DNA from: Hymenobacter sp. YIM 151500-1
Lineage (GTDB): Bacteria > Bacteroidota > Bacteroidia > Cytophagales > Hymenobacteraceae
Assembly (NCBI RefSeq): GCF_025979885.1
Contig: NZ_CP110139.1
Span: 1,488,001-1,552,000, forward strand
Direction: 5' to 3'
Length of the DNA stretch: 64,000 nt
Position 1 is the first letter of the stretch. Each line of letters opens with the position of its first letter. The notes beneath the pieces were generated by a model, which saw nothing but the letters and a program-made list of their open reading frames with translations, did no database searches and was not told the origin of the DNA. The position numbers were made by a program, and so were the translations under genes. Of this stretch, positions 9,821 through 19,032 are shown one piece after another.

Positions 9821-9974
9821 GGGCCTCAGGAAAGATAACCGAAAAAGATAAGTCGCACGCTGTCAAATAATTGCAGCCTACCCAGTGGGTAGCTCAGCCG
9901 ATTCGTTCGCACCAGCCGTATAGCGGGCCGGGCATTATTCTACTTCCCGCCGCGGCGGCGCCGGATTATTCCAG

Positions 9975-9982
9975 CATCTTTG
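9975..9982 (+). promoter_or_regulatory. Possible -7 element of topA
   Basis: CATCTTTG matches TAnnTTTG at seven of eight positions and lies about 80 bp before the topA ATG. No convincing -33 element is visible, so this is a weak call. With the element at 9790-9820 it would make the 349-bp gap 9712-10060 a divergent promoter region. I see no other feature in that gap. Confidence 0.35.
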
Positions 9983-10060
9983 CCGCCAAATTTAACTTTT
10001 AGCCTCGGCTGGTCGTTCTGCCCGAGTAAAAGTACCCGTACCTGCGCCTCCTCTTACCCT

Positions 10061-12526
10061 ATGGTCAAAAATCTAGTCATCGTCGAGTCCCCTGCCAAGG
10101 CCAAAACCATTGAGGGGTATCTAGGAAAAGACTTTATTGTCAAATCCAGCTTTGGCCATGTGCGCGACCTGCCGAAAGACAACAACGCCATCGACATTGC
10201 CAATGGCTTTAAGCCTACTTATGTCGTGTCGGCTGATAAGCGGGAAGTAATCAGCCAGCTGAAGAAGCTGGCCAAGGAAGCCGAAACCGTGTGGCTGGCC
10301 AGCGACGATGACCGGGAGGGCGAGGCCATCAGCTGGCACCTGGCCGAAACCCTGAACCTGAACGACCAGAAAACGCGGCGCATTGTGTTCCGCGAGATTA
10401 CCAAGAACGCCATTCTCAACGCCATTGCCTCGCCCCGCGAAATTGACCTGAATCTGGTGAATGCCCAGCAGGCCCGCCGCGTGCTCGACCGGCTGGTGGG
10501 CTTCGAGCTGAGCCCGGTGCTGTGGAAGAAAGTGAAGGCGGGCCTCTCGGCGGGGCGCGTGCAGAGCGTGGCCGTGCGCCTGGTGGTGGAGCGGGAGCGG
10601 GAAATCAATCAGTTCAAAACTACCTCGGCCTACCGCGTGGTAGCCCGCTTCGATGCGGGCCGCGGGGCCGTGCTGGAGGCCGAACTGCCCACTCGCTTCA
10701 AGACCCGCGAAGAGGCCGAGCAGTTTCTGGCCCGCTGCATCGGGGCCACGTACCGCATTGAGAACCTGGAGAAGAAGCCCGGCAAGCGCAGCCCCGCGCC
10801 GCCCTTCACCACGTCCACGCTCCAGCAGGAAGCCTCGCGCAAGCTGGGCTTCTCGGTGGCCCAAACCATGAGTGTGGCCCAAAAGCTGTACGAGGCCGGC
10901 AAAATCTCCTACATGCGTACTGACTCGGTGAACCTGTCGCAGGACGCGCTGGCGGCGGCCCGGGATGCCATCAGCCAAGCCTACGGGCCGGAGTACGCCC
11001 ACACCCGCCAGTTCAAAACCAAGTCGGCCTCGGCGCAAGAGGCCCACGAAGCCATCCGGCCCACCGACTTTGCCCTGACTAAAGCTGGCGCCGATTCCCA
11101 GGAGCAGCGCCTGTATGACCTGATTCGCAAGCGGGCTTTGGCTTCGCAGATGGCCGACGCCGTAGTGGAGCGCACCGTGGCTACCATCAGCATCAGCACC
11201 CAGCCTGGCACCACGCTCACGGCTACCGGCGAGGTCATCACCTTCGAGGGCTTCCTGAAAGCCTACGCCGAAAGCAAGGACGAGGACGAGCAAGACGAAG
11301 CCGCCGAGTCGTCGTTTTCGCGGGGGCTGCCGCCGCTGACGGTGGGCCAGGCGCTGCCCTTGCAGCAGCTGCGCGCCACCGAACGGTATGCCCAGCCGCC
11401 GGCTCGCTATACCGAAGCGTCCTTGGTAAAGAAGCTGGAAGAAATGGGCATCGGCCGGCCTTCGACGTACGCGCCCACCATCAGCACCATTCAGAAACGG
11501 GGCTACGTGGAGAAAGATTCGCGGGAAGGCAAGGAGCGGAAGTTTCACGTGCTGACGCTGGACGGCAACCAGGTGAAAACCGAGGTAAAAACCGAAACCT
11601 TCGGGGCCGACAAAGCCAAGCTGTTTCCCACGGACACGGCCATGGTGGTCAACGACTTCCTGGTGGAGCACTTCCCGGTGATTGTGGACTATCAGTTCAC
11701 AGCCAAGGTGGAAGATGAGTTTGACCGGATTGCTGATGGCCTGGAAGAGTGGACCGATATGCTGGCCGGCTTCTACGGCACCTTCCACGAAACCGTGGAG
11801 CGCGGCCAGGATATTGAGCGCAGCACCCTGGGCTCGACCCGCGTAATTGGGGAGCACCCCGAAACTGCCCAGAAGATTACCGCCCGCCTGGGCCGCTTCG
11901 GGCCGTACGTGCAGATTGAGCCGCGGGAGGGCTCCGACGAAAAGGCCGTGTACGCCAGCCTGCGCAAGGGGCAGTTTATCGAAAATATAACTCTCGACGA
12001 AGCCCTGGACCTGTTTAAGCTGCCGCGCATCGTGGGCCAGTATGAGGACCAGGACATGACGGCCGCCCTGGGCCGGTTCGGCCCCTACATCCGCCACGAC
12101 GGCAAGTTCTACTCCCTAACCAAGGAGCAAGACCCGCACACCATCACCGCCCAGGAGGCTATTGACCTGATTGAAGCCAAGCGCAAAGCCGATGCCGAGC
12201 GCCTCATCAAGGAGTTCCCGGAGCGTCCCGACGTGCAAGTGCTTAACGGGCGGTTCGGGCCCTACATCGTGGTGGGCAAGAAGAACGTGAAGATTCCGAA
12301 GGGCGAGGAGCCGGCCGGCCTCACCCTGGAACGCTGCCTGGAGCTGGCCGAAGCCACGCCCGACAAGCCAGCCAAAGGGGGCCGCTTTGTTAAGAAAGCC
12401 GCTCCCGCAGCTGAGGAGAAGGCCGACACGCCCGCCAAGAAGCCTGCGGCGGCCAAAGCCAAAAAGCCCGCCGCGAAAAAAGCCGCCGGCACTACGGCCA
12501 AGAAAGCCAGTAGCAAAGCCAAGTAA
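10061..12526 (+). CDS. topA: DNA topoisomerase I
   Basis: The protein has 821 aa and relaxes negative supercoils by a transient 5'-phosphotyrosine link. I chose ATG at 10061 because the family begins at MVKNLVIVESPAKAKTIEGY; the upstream 27 codons of open frame are not conserved in character. The TOPRIM acidic motif DDDREGEA lies at 82-89, the catalytic tyrosine is Y284 in ISYMRTDSVNLS, and RPSTYAPTIS follows. The C-terminus has no cysteine zinc fingers but carries several topoisomerase C-terminal repeats (GRFGPY seen three times) and an Ala/Lys-rich tail of about 45 residues resembling histone H1. The tail probably strengthens non-specific DNA binding. It is transcribed away from the chemotaxis operon. 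Confidence 0.97.
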   Translation: MVKNLVIVESPAKAKTIEGYLGKDFIVKSSFGHVRDLPKDNNAIDIANGFKPTYVVSADKREVISQLKKLAKEAETVWLASDDDREGEAISWHLAETLNLNDQKTRRIVFREITKNAILNAIASPREIDLNLVNAQQARRVLDRLVGFELSPVLWKKVKAGLSAGRVQSVAVRLVVEREREINQFKTTSAYRVVARFDAGRGAVLEAELPTRFKTREEAEQFLARCIGATYRIENLEKKPGKRSPAPPFTTSTLQQEASRKLGFSVAQTMSVAQKLYEAGKISYMRTDSVNLSQDALAAARDAISQAYGPEYAHTRQFKTKSASAQEAHEAIRPTDFALTKAGADSQEQRLYDLIRKRALASQMADAVVERTVATISISTQPGTTLTATGEVITFEGFLKAYAESKDEDEQDEAAESSFSRGLPPLTVGQALPLQQLRATERYAQPPARYTEASLVKKLEEMGIGRPSTYAPTISTIQKRGYVEKDSREGKERKFHVLTLDGNQVKTEVKTETFGADKAKLFPTDTAMVVNDFLVEHFPVIVDYQFTAKVEDEFDRIADGLEEWTDMLAGFYGTFHETVERGQDIERSTLGSTRVIGEHPETAQKITARLGRFGPYVQIEPREGSDEKAVYASLRKGQFIENITLDEALDLFKLPRIVGQYEDQDMTAALGRFGPYIRHDGKFYSLTKEQDPHTITAQEAIDLIEAKRKADAERLIKEFPERPDVQVLNGRFGPYIVVGKKNVKIPKGEEPAGLTLERCLELAEATPDKPAKGGRFVKKAAPAAEEKADTPAKKPAAAKAKKPAAKKAAGTTAKKASSKAK

Positions 12527-12533
12527 CCATTAA

Positions 12534-12569
12534 CCGGCCCGCTGAATGATTCGGCGGGCCGGTTCGTTT
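12534..12569 (+). terminator. Rho-independent terminator after topA
   Basis: CCGGCCCGC at 12534-12542 and GCGGGCCGG at 12554-12562 form a 9-bp GC stem with an 11-nt loop, starting 8 nt after the topA stop and followed by TTCGTTT. Confidence 0.75.
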
Positions 12570-12992
12570 ATCTCGCTGTCATAGAAACGATTAAGACTTA
12601 ATTATTGGTCGTTGTGAAGCACGTGTCGATTCACCGGACCGCCTGACCTTTATGGCCGCCAATCTGCTGGGCATCTCATTCTCCTGGCCGGTCGCTTCAC
12701 TGCTCCTGTTTTCTGTTAACCAGAAGACGTACTTACCCAGCAATTAACTAGCTTTAGTTTTTAAGCTCACATTCAGCAACTTGCACGTAGCAGCACCCAT
12801 GGCCAGGCTGCCCTGCCAGAACGCCCGGTTCAGGCGCAGTAGTTGCCAAGCTTGTAGCTGCCGGGCATGCGCAAGTCTGCACCCTGGGCGCTACTGAGCG
12901 TGGCGCGGTGCCCAGCCCGGCCGATTAAGGGGTTGTCTCGTCCCCTGTACTACGAGCGGAATAGCGTATTCACTTACCTGACCTCTTCCGCT
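12570..12992. other. Intergenic stretch with no supported gene
   Basis: This 423-bp stretch separates topA from the CPBP protease. A 31-codon frame beginning near 12652 (hydrophobic, ending PSN) and the N-terminal 42 codons of the protease frame lie here. Neither has features that would support translation. No repeat or RNA was recognised. Confidence 0.4.
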
Positions 12993-13754
12993 ATGCTTCC
13001 TTATCGGCCGCTGGGTTTTGCGCAATCTGTGCTGTATTTTGGGGTGTCGGCCTTGCTGTTTCGGTTGTCGGTTTACCTGCTCCTCCCCTTTTTGCTGGCG
13101 TCGGGTGTTGCCGCATTTACCTCGTTTCTGATCAGCTACAGCGTACCGCTTTCAGCGTTCATCCTCGCCACTGTGGGGCTGGTAGCCCAGGAAAAGAACC
13201 TCCCGCACTGGCGGGCCAGGCTCCGCTTCTCCCCGCTCACGGGCCGTCAGGTGCTGCTGTGTCTGGGTCTGTTTGTGCTTAGCTTCCTGCTGACCGGCCT
13301 GCTGCTGCCCACGGCCAGGTATCTGGCTGCCATTCCTCAGCTGGCGCCGCCCGATTTTCTGCCTGATCTGCTGAACCCCAATGCCGCCGCACCGGGCGGG
13401 GCCCCGACAACTTTTATGGGCGTGACGCTAAAGGGAGCGTACTGGGTAATTCCCGTTTACTTCATCTTCCTGACTTTCTTTAATATTCTGGGGGAAGAAA
13501 TCTGGTTTCGCGGCTACCTGCTGCCGCGTCAGGAGCTGGTGTGGGGCGGGCGCACCTGGCTGTACCACGGCATTTTCTGGTGCCTGTTTCACACCCCTAT
13601 CTATCCCTGGACCATTGTGTACCTGCTACCTACTACGCTGGCCGTCAGCTATGCCGCGCAACGTTTCAGGAACACCTGGGCCGGATTTCTGATTCATTAC
13701 GCCGGTAACGGTGTTCTGGCGCTTATTCCGATTATTCTGGGTGTGCTGCGGTGA
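12993..13754 (+). CDS. CPBP-family intramembrane glutamic protease (CAAX-protease-like)
   Basis: The protein has 253 aa with about seven to eight hydrophobic segments. The three ABI/CPBP active-site motifs are present in order: EEIWFRGYLLPR (EExxxR), FWCLFH, and HYAGNG near the C-terminus. Rce1-type members cleave prenylated proteins in eukaryotes; bacterial members are thought to process or protect against peptides, and the substrate here is unknown. I chose ATG at 12993 because the membrane topology begins directly after it; an ATG at 12867 would add 42 residues that are basic and not hydrophobic. It stands alone, with no bacteriocin genes beside it. Confidence 0.85.
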   Translation: MLPYRPLGFAQSVLYFGVSALLFRLSVYLLLPFLLASGVAAFTSFLISYSVPLSAFILATVGLVAQEKNLPHWRARLRFSPLTGRQVLLCLGLFVLSFLLTGLLLPTARYLAAIPQLAPPDFLPDLLNPNAAAPGGAPTTFMGVTLKGAYWVIPVYFIFLTFFNILGEEIWFRGYLLPRQELVWGGRTWLYHGIFWCLFHTPIYPWTIVYLLPTTLAVSYAAQRFRNTWAGFLIHYAGNGVLALIPIILGVLR

Positions 13755-14019
13755 TAAGTCAGCCGTCTACTGTCTTTAGCTTCTCTGTACACTTTACTTC
13801 ATTCTAGCCGGCCTACCGGCCTTGATGTCAGCAGCCTCATGCTACAGCTTATAGAGCCTAGTTTCCTGAGTTACCGGCTGGGTTTGCCCGATGTCCTGCT
13901 GACCACTACTGCGCGGCACACCACCTGCCGCTGCACATGCTAAACGGCAAAGCACTTCTGCTATATTTCGGACTTACACCTATACGGGCCTGTGTAGCAC
14001 GGGCTTTTCCAGGTCACGT

Positions 14020-14922
14020 ATGCTAGTCCGTATTTTGGCTATAGCCATGCTAGGTAGCTGCCCGCTACTGGATAAGCCACGCAGGCCAACTGCCGCGTTC
14101 TTCCCTGCTCTGGCCGATTCGCTACAGACACCGGCAGCCGCGCCCACTCAATATGCGTGGCTGGCGCCTGGCCGCTACGCGGCCCGCAACAGTCTGGCCG
14201 CCCGGTTTCCGGCGCCGGCCGGCTACCAGCGGACCGCGGTGGCGCCGGGCTCCTTTGGGCACTGGCTACGCCACCTGCCGCTGCTGCCGCCAGGTACACC
14301 GGTGCGCCTCTACAATGGCCAGCTGAAAAGCCGCCAGGATGTGCACGCCGCCGTGCTCGACCTCGATGTAGGCCAGCAGGACTTGCAGCAGTGTGCCGAT
14401 GCCGTGATTCGGCTGCGGGCCGAGTATCTGTTCAGCCAGGACCCCGCCCGCATCCACTTCCAGCTCACCAGCGGCCACGACATTGCCTTCCCGCAGTGGT
14501 GCGCCGGCACGGGTTTCCGGGTGGTGGGCGCCGATGATGTGCAACCAGCTTCCAAAGTCGCCGAAGCCCCCACGCACGCAGCGCTGCGCCGCTACCTGGT
14601 CCAGATTTTCAGCTACGCCGGCACCCGCTCCCTGGCCCGTGAGCTACAACCGGTGCCCCTGGCCCAGGTGCAGCCCGGCGACGTACTCATTCAGGCTGGT
14701 TCGCCGGGGCACGCCGTGCTGGTGCTCGACGTGGCCGTGCAGCCCACTACCGGCCAGCGCGTGGCCTTGCTGGCCCAGAGCTACATGCCGGCTCAGCAAG
14801 TGCACGTGCTCAAGGCTGGTCCCCAGCCAGGCGCCGGAGCGTGGTTTGCCCTGGACCCCGCCCGGCTCCAGGTACACACGCCGGAGTGGACGTTTGCGCG
14901 GGAAGAATTGGGCCGGTTTTGA
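14020..14922 (+). CDS. DUF4846-like lipoprotein
   Basis: The protein has 300 aa. The N-terminus is a short hydrophobic segment ending in a lipobox, MLGSC, so it is probably a lipoprotein. The body matches what I remember of DUF4846: RFPAPAGYQRTAVAPGSFG, WLRHLPLLPPGTPVRLYNG, then DLDVGQQDLQQCADAVIRLR and a WCAGTGFR segment. A later part (VQPGDVLIQAGSPGHAVLVLDVA) has the GDVLI and GHAVLV pattern of NlpC/P60 or CHAP-like cores, but I cannot identify a full catalytic triad. The function is unknown. A repeat-like sequence follows the stop directly. The domain name comes from memory and needs a profile search. Confidence 0.68.
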   Translation: MLVRILAIAMLGSCPLLDKPRRPTAAFFPALADSLQTPAAAPTQYAWLAPGRYAARNSLAARFPAPAGYQRTAVAPGSFGHWLRHLPLLPPGTPVRLYNGQLKSRQDVHAAVLDLDVGQQDLQQCADAVIRLRAEYLFSQDPARIHFQLTSGHDIAFPQWCAGTGFRVVGADDVQPASKVAEAPTHAALRRYLVQIFSYAGTRSLARELQPVPLAQVQPGDVLIQAGSPGHAVLVLDVAVQPTTGQRVALLAQSYMPAQQVHVLKAGPQPGAGAWFALDPARLQVHTPEWTFAREELGRF

Positions 14923-14958
14923 CAATGTGGCGTAAGCTTTAGCTTTGCTACGGTTGCG
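14923..14958 (+). repeat. Short intergenic element related to the 54-kb inverted repeat
   Basis: AATGTGGCGTAAGCTTTAGC followed by TTTGC resembles AATGTAGCGTGAAGCTTACG followed by CTTCGC, found at 54180-54206. It also recurs, inverted and slightly altered, around 54290-54315. The similarity suggests a dispersed repeat family. Confidence 0.4.
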
Positions 14959-15117
14959 CCATCGGCCACTTCGCCGGAACTTTCCGGAGGCGCGCATCAG
15001 CAGCAAACAGGCAAGCTGCGGCTCTGGCTGTAGCAGCGGCACTTGATTCGCATCCTTCCTAATTCACAGCACAACTGAAAGAAAGCGCAGCTAAGCTGAA
15101 GCGTGTGCCACATGCCT

Positions 15118-15819
15118 ATGAAAAAGAAACTGGTGGCCCTGACCGGGGCCGGTATTTCGGCGGAAAGCGGGCTGGCCACGTTCCGGGGCTCGGATGGGCT
15201 CTGGGAAGGGCACCGCATCGAGGACGTGGCCTCGCCCGAGGGCTGGGCCCGCAACCCGGCCCTGGTGCTCGACTTCTACAACCAGCGCCGGGCCGCCGCC
15301 CGCGCCGCCCTGCCCAACGCCGGCCACGTGGCGCTGGTAGAGTTGGAAAAGGACTTCGACGTGGTAGTGGTGACGCAAAACGTGGATGACTTGCACGAGC
15401 GGGCCGGCTCCTCACGCGTCATGCACGTGCACGGCAAGCTGCTGGAGGCCCGCAGCTCCTACTTCGACCAGCTGGTGTACCCCATGACCTCGGACCGAAT
15501 TGAGCTGGGCGACTTGTGCGAGCGGGGTACCCAGCTGCGCCCCAACATCGTGTGGTTTGGCGAGGCCGTGCCCCTGATGGAGCGCGCCATCGAGGAAGCC
15601 GCCACCGCCGACGTGTTTTTGGTGGTGGGCACCTCGTTGCAGGTATATCCGGCGGCGGGCCTGGTCAACTACGTGCGCCGCGACGTGCCGATTTACATTA
15701 TTGACCCCAGTCGCCCGCCGGTGGTGTCACGCCCCAACCTGCACTTCATCACCGAACCCGCCTCCACGGGTGTACCGCGGGTGGCGGCGGAGCTGCGCGG
15801 GCAGGTATCCCAGGGCTAA
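15118..15819 (+). CDS. cobB: Sirtuin-type NAD-dependent protein deacylase
   Basis: The protein has 233 aa from ATG at 15118 (MKKKLVALTGAGISAESGL); ATGs at 15103 and 15112 are possible. Sirtuin motifs are complete for NAD binding and catalysis: GAGISAESGLATFRG, TQNVDDLHERAG, catalytic His in MHVHGKL, LRPNIVWFGE and VVGTSLQVYPAAGLV. The FYNQRR segment supplies the Tyr-x-x-Arg pair typical of class III sirtuins, which prefer succinyl or malonyl lysines, so desuccinylation is plausible. The zinc module is degenerate: the usual four cysteines are reduced to one (GDLCERG). It appears to be a single-gene unit. Confidence 0.92.
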   Translation: MKKKLVALTGAGISAESGLATFRGSDGLWEGHRIEDVASPEGWARNPALVLDFYNQRRAAARAALPNAGHVALVELEKDFDVVVVTQNVDDLHERAGSSRVMHVHGKLLEARSSYFDQLVYPMTSDRIELGDLCERGTQLRPNIVWFGEAVPLMERAIEEAATADVFLVVGTSLQVYPAAGLVNYVRRDVPIYIIDPSRPPVVSRPNLHFITEPASTGVPRVAAELRGQVSQG

Positions 15820-15921
15820 AACTCTGGGCCAGGTAGGACTCAACAACTCCCGCTGACACCTAAAAGCTGGGCCTGACTAGAAAGCTAATCCCTCGATTTC
15901 ACCATTTCACCACCTCACCAC

Positions 15922-16476
15922 GTGGCTTCCATCATCGGGCACTGCGCCTTGGGCGCTACGCTGGGCAAGCTGCTCTTGCCGGAGCGGCGGCACTGGCCTT
16001 ATTGGCTGCTGGCCGCCGCCTGCGCCTTCCTGCCCGATGCCGACGTGGTGGGCTTCAAGCTGCACGTGGCCTACGGCAGTCTGTGGGGGCACCGCAGGCT
16101 GAGCCATTCGCTGCTAGCTGCGGCGGTAGTGGCCACGGCTCTGGTGGGGCTGTTGGCCTGGCGCCCACCGGCTGCCCCTCCCCCGCCGCCCCGATTGTGG
16201 CTGCTCCTGTTTCTGGCCACGGCCTCGCACGGCGTGCTCGACGCCATGACGACGGGCGGCCTGGGAGTGGCGTTTTTTAGCCCTTTTGCCCCTGAGCGGT
16301 ACTTTTTCGGCTTTCGGCCCATTGCGGTGTCGCCGATTGGGGTGCGCAATTTTGTGGGCGAGTGGGCGACGCGGGTGCTCCGCAGTGAGCTGCAATGGGT
16401 GCTGCTGCCGTGTCTGCTGCTGCTGTTGAGTCAGGCGGGGTGGCGGCGGCTGGGTAGGCGGGCGGCGCGCGAGTAG
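15922..16476 (+). CDS. YdjM/DUF457-family membrane-bound predicted metal-dependent hydrolase
   Basis: The protein has 184 aa with about four hydrophobic segments. The family pattern is visible: GHCALGATLGKL at the N-terminus, FLPDADVVGF, GHRRLSHSLL, ASHGVLDAMTTGG and a C-terminal hydrophobic helix. Conserved His and Asp residues (H in GHCA, D in PDAD, HRRLSH, SHGVLD) are those proposed to bind metal. E. coli YdjM is a LexA-regulated inner-membrane protein; its reaction is not established, so I give no substrate. It lies 102 bp after the sirtuin gene on the same strand and could be co-transcribed. Confidence 0.85.
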   Translation: MASIIGHCALGATLGKLLLPERRHWPYWLLAAACAFLPDADVVGFKLHVAYGSLWGHRRLSHSLLAAAVVATALVGLLAWRPPAAPPPPPRLWLLLFLATASHGVLDAMTTGGLGVAFFSPFAPERYFFGFRPIAVSPIGVRNFVGEWATRVLRSELQWVLLPCLLLLLSQAGWRRLGRRAARE

Positions 16477-16776
16477 CGCGGTTGAGGTGGTTGAGGAGGC
16501 GGTTCCGGGACGCGGAACTGCCCTACTTTGTTTGCCCTTTGTCAGGTGCTGATTACAGACCGCGGCATGTTTGCTCTCTGGCTTTTAGGCTCAAGAACAG
16601 CCAGGCTTCGGCAGGGACACAACAGGTCTTGAAGTAGCCGCGACGCAAGGATTTTGAGGATGTTCTGGCAGTATAGCGCGAAACCTCAACCCCAAATCTT
16701 GCACTTCACTTCAGCTTGCGCCCGGCTGCGTCGGAGGTATCTTTAGATAAGATCCTCAACCTCACACCCAAACGCT
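16477..16776 (+). promoter_or_regulatory. Intergenic region with a -7-like element before the beta-helix gene
   Basis: This 300-bp gap holds TATCTTTA at 16738-16745, a seven-of-eight match to TAnnTTTG, 31 bp before the next ATG. I see no gene, RNA or clear terminator in the rest. Confidence 0.4.
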
Positions 16777-18822
16777 ATGAAAACTTTTTACTTGCTGCTC
16801 GGCGCCTTGTGCGCCGGAGGGCTCGGCCTTGCCCTTCCCTGCGCCGCCCAGCAACCAGGGCCTCCGGTGCAAGCCGCTGCTCCGCTCCGGACGCGCCCCA
16901 TCAGCCACGGCCCCAAGCAGCTGCCAGCCCCGGCAGCTCAGCGCCGCGCCGCCCACGCCGCGGCGGCCCACGCCGGCCCGGCTGGCACTACGTACTTCGT
17001 CAGCCCCGGCGGCAACGACGCCAGCGCCGGCACCTCACCCGCTCAGGCCTGGCGGAGTATCGGGAAAGTAAACGCCGTGGACTTCCGGCCCGGCGACCGA
17101 ATCTTGCTGGAAGGCGGGCAAACATTTGCCGGCAATCTGTACTTCGATGCGGCCGACTCCAGCACCGCCGCCCGACCCATTGTGCTGGGCTCCTACGGCC
17201 GCGGCCGGGCCATCGTGGATGCGGGTACCGGCACGGGCGTGTTTGTGTACAACCGGGCCGGCTTTGAGGTGGCGAACCTGAACGTGCGCGGGTCGGGCGG
17301 CGCCACCAACCGGGGCGACGGCATCCTGTTCTACGCCGATTTGCCCGGCGGCGCGAAGCTCGACTACCTGCGCGTGCGCCTCGTGGACGTGAGCGGCTTC
17401 CGCTACGGAGGCATTGTGGTGGGCGCCTACCCCGCCGACGCCACCAAAACCGGCTACCGCGACGTGCGCATCACCTTGTCGAGCGCCCACGATAATTTCG
17501 ACGCCGGCATTGTGTCGTACGGCTACTACAGCAACGGCACCATTCCCGGCTACGCCCACCAGAATTTCTACGTGGGCTATTGCCGGGCCTACAACAACAC
17601 CGGCATTGCCGACAAAGGCAATAACTCCGGCAACGGCATCGTGCTCAGCGACATCGACGGCGGCGTGATTGAGCGGTGCGTGGCCCACGACAACGGCATC
17701 AACAACGGCAACCCCGGCGGCGGGCCCGTAGGCATCTGGTCCTGGGAAAGCAACCGCATGACCATCCAATACAACGAATCCTACCGCAACCGCACCAGCA
17801 CCATCGACGGCGGAGGCTTCGACCTGGACGGGGGCGTGACCAACTCGGTGATGCAGTACAACTACTCCCACGACAACGACGGGGCCGGCTACCTGCTCTA
17901 CCAGTTTACCGGCGCCCGGCCCTTCTACTCGAACACCGTGCGCTACAACATCAGCCAGAACGACGGCCGGCGCGGGGGCTACGGGGGCGTGTACACCGGC
18001 GGAGGCATCCGCAACGTGGACGTGTACCAGAATACCATCTTCGTGAGCCCCGCCGCCGGCGCCGACCCGCGGCCGGTACGCGTGGAAGAAGGCTCGGACA
18101 GCATCCGGTTTCGCAACAACATCTTCCAAACCACCGGCGGCGTGCCGCTGCTGCGCGTGGTGGCCAGCGCCACGGGCATCATCTTCCAGGGCAATGCCTA
18201 CTGGAGCAGCGGCGAGGCCTTCCGCATTGAGTGGGCTGGCACTACTTACGCTAGCCTAGCGGCCTGGCGGGCCGCCACCGGCCAGGAACGCCTGAATGGC
18301 ACCAATACCGGCCTCAGCGCCGACCCGCAGCTGCTGGCGCCGGGCGCGGGCCGCACCCTGGACAATGCGCTGCTGCTGCCCACCCTCACGGCCTACCTGC
18401 TCCGTCCCACTTCGCCCCTGATTGATGCCGGCGTCGACCTGCGGGCGGTGGGCCTCAACCCCGGCCCGCGCGACTTCTACGGCACGCCCGTACCTCGGGG
18501 CCGCACCTTCGACATTGGGGCCCACGAGGCCTACTTTGGCCGATTCACCTTGCCGAACCTGCTAACAGTGGTGAGCAGCCAGCCCAACCCGTTCACCGAA
18601 TCCACCACCATCACCTACTCCCTGGCGGCTCCGGCCCGCGTGCAGCTGGAAGTGTTTGATGGCTACGGGCGCCGCGTAGCCGTGCTCGTGGATGCGCACC
18701 AGGCGGCTGGCCGCCAGCAGGCCCTGTTTGCCGCGCCGGCCTCCTTGCCTGGTGGTCTCTACCACTACCGCCTCACGGCGGGCGGCAGCACCCACACCGG
18801 GCACTTGCAGCTAGAGCGGTAG
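16777..18822 (+). CDS. Secreted right-handed beta-helix protein with T9SS sorting tail
   Basis: The protein has 681 aa. A Sec signal peptide spans about 1-24 (hydrophobic core LLLGALCAGGLGLALP, cut near CAAQQ). Residues about 70-560 form a parallel beta-helix: the segment begins TTYFVSPGGNDASAGTSPAQ, a start typical of pectate-lyase-like and DUF1565 proteins, and continues with repeated short Asn/Gly strands (VMQYNYSHDNDG, VRYNISQNDG, VDVYQNTIF). The last 85 residues, from VVSSQPNPFTESTTITY to GLYHYRLTAGG, are a type A T9SS C-terminal domain that directs export and attachment at the cell surface. It is probably a polysaccharide-binding or lyase protein; no catalytic residues could be assigned. 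A strong hairpin follows. Confidence 0.85.
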   Translation: MKTFYLLLGALCAGGLGLALPCAAQQPGPPVQAAAPLRTRPISHGPKQLPAPAAQRRAAHAAAAHAGPAGTTYFVSPGGNDASAGTSPAQAWRSIGKVNAVDFRPGDRILLEGGQTFAGNLYFDAADSSTAARPIVLGSYGRGRAIVDAGTGTGVFVYNRAGFEVANLNVRGSGGATNRGDGILFYADLPGGAKLDYLRVRLVDVSGFRYGGIVVGAYPADATKTGYRDVRITLSSAHDNFDAGIVSYGYYSNGTIPGYAHQNFYVGYCRAYNNTGIADKGNNSGNGIVLSDIDGGVIERCVAHDNGINNGNPGGGPVGIWSWESNRMTIQYNESYRNRTSTIDGGGFDLDGGVTNSVMQYNYSHDNDGAGYLLYQFTGARPFYSNTVRYNISQNDGRRGGYGGVYTGGGIRNVDVYQNTIFVSPAAGADPRPVRVEEGSDSIRFRNNIFQTTGGVPLLRVVASATGIIFQGNAYWSSGEAFRIEWAGTTYASLAAWRAATGQERLNGTNTGLSADPQLLAPGAGRTLDNALLLPTLTAYLLRPTSPLIDAGVDLRAVGLNPGPRDFYGTPVPRGRTFDIGAHEAYFGRFTLPNLLTVVSSQPNPFTESTTITYSLAAPARVQLEVFDGYGRRVAVLVDAHQAAGRQQALFAAPASLPGGLYHYRLTAGGSTHTGHLQLER

Positions 18823-18838
18823 CCGCCCGCAGAATCAA

Positions 18839-18896
18839 GCAACCAAGTGCCACTTGCCCGCTGGTACCTATCAGCGGGCAAGTGGCGCTTGGTTGC
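18839..18896 (+). terminator. Long 25-bp stem-loop after the beta-helix gene
   Basis: Arms 18839-18863 and 18872-18896 pair over 25 positions, 24 Watson-Crick and one G-U, with an 8-nt loop. The stem starts 17 nt after the stop codon. There is no long T tract after it, so it may end transcription or protect the 3' end. Confidence 0.65.
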
Positions 18897-19032
18897 TGGT
18901 GATTTTGGGTCTATTTAGACTATATTTTTCTCGTTTTGCACAAAATGCAGCACTACTTATTTCTCTCCCGCTTACTTTGGGTTAGCACCTTATCTCTTCC
19001 CTTTATAGAACTGCTCTGACACCTTACTTTCA

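Noticed and set aside
10121..12097. A 658-codon minus-strand frame inside topA
   Set aside because: It mirrors topA codons and shows no domain or signal; topA carries all expected motifs.
17035..18129. A 364-codon minus-strand frame opposite the beta-helix gene
   Set aside because: Composition is almost only Val, Ala, Gly and His, as expected from the complement of Asn/Gly/Thr-rich repeats.
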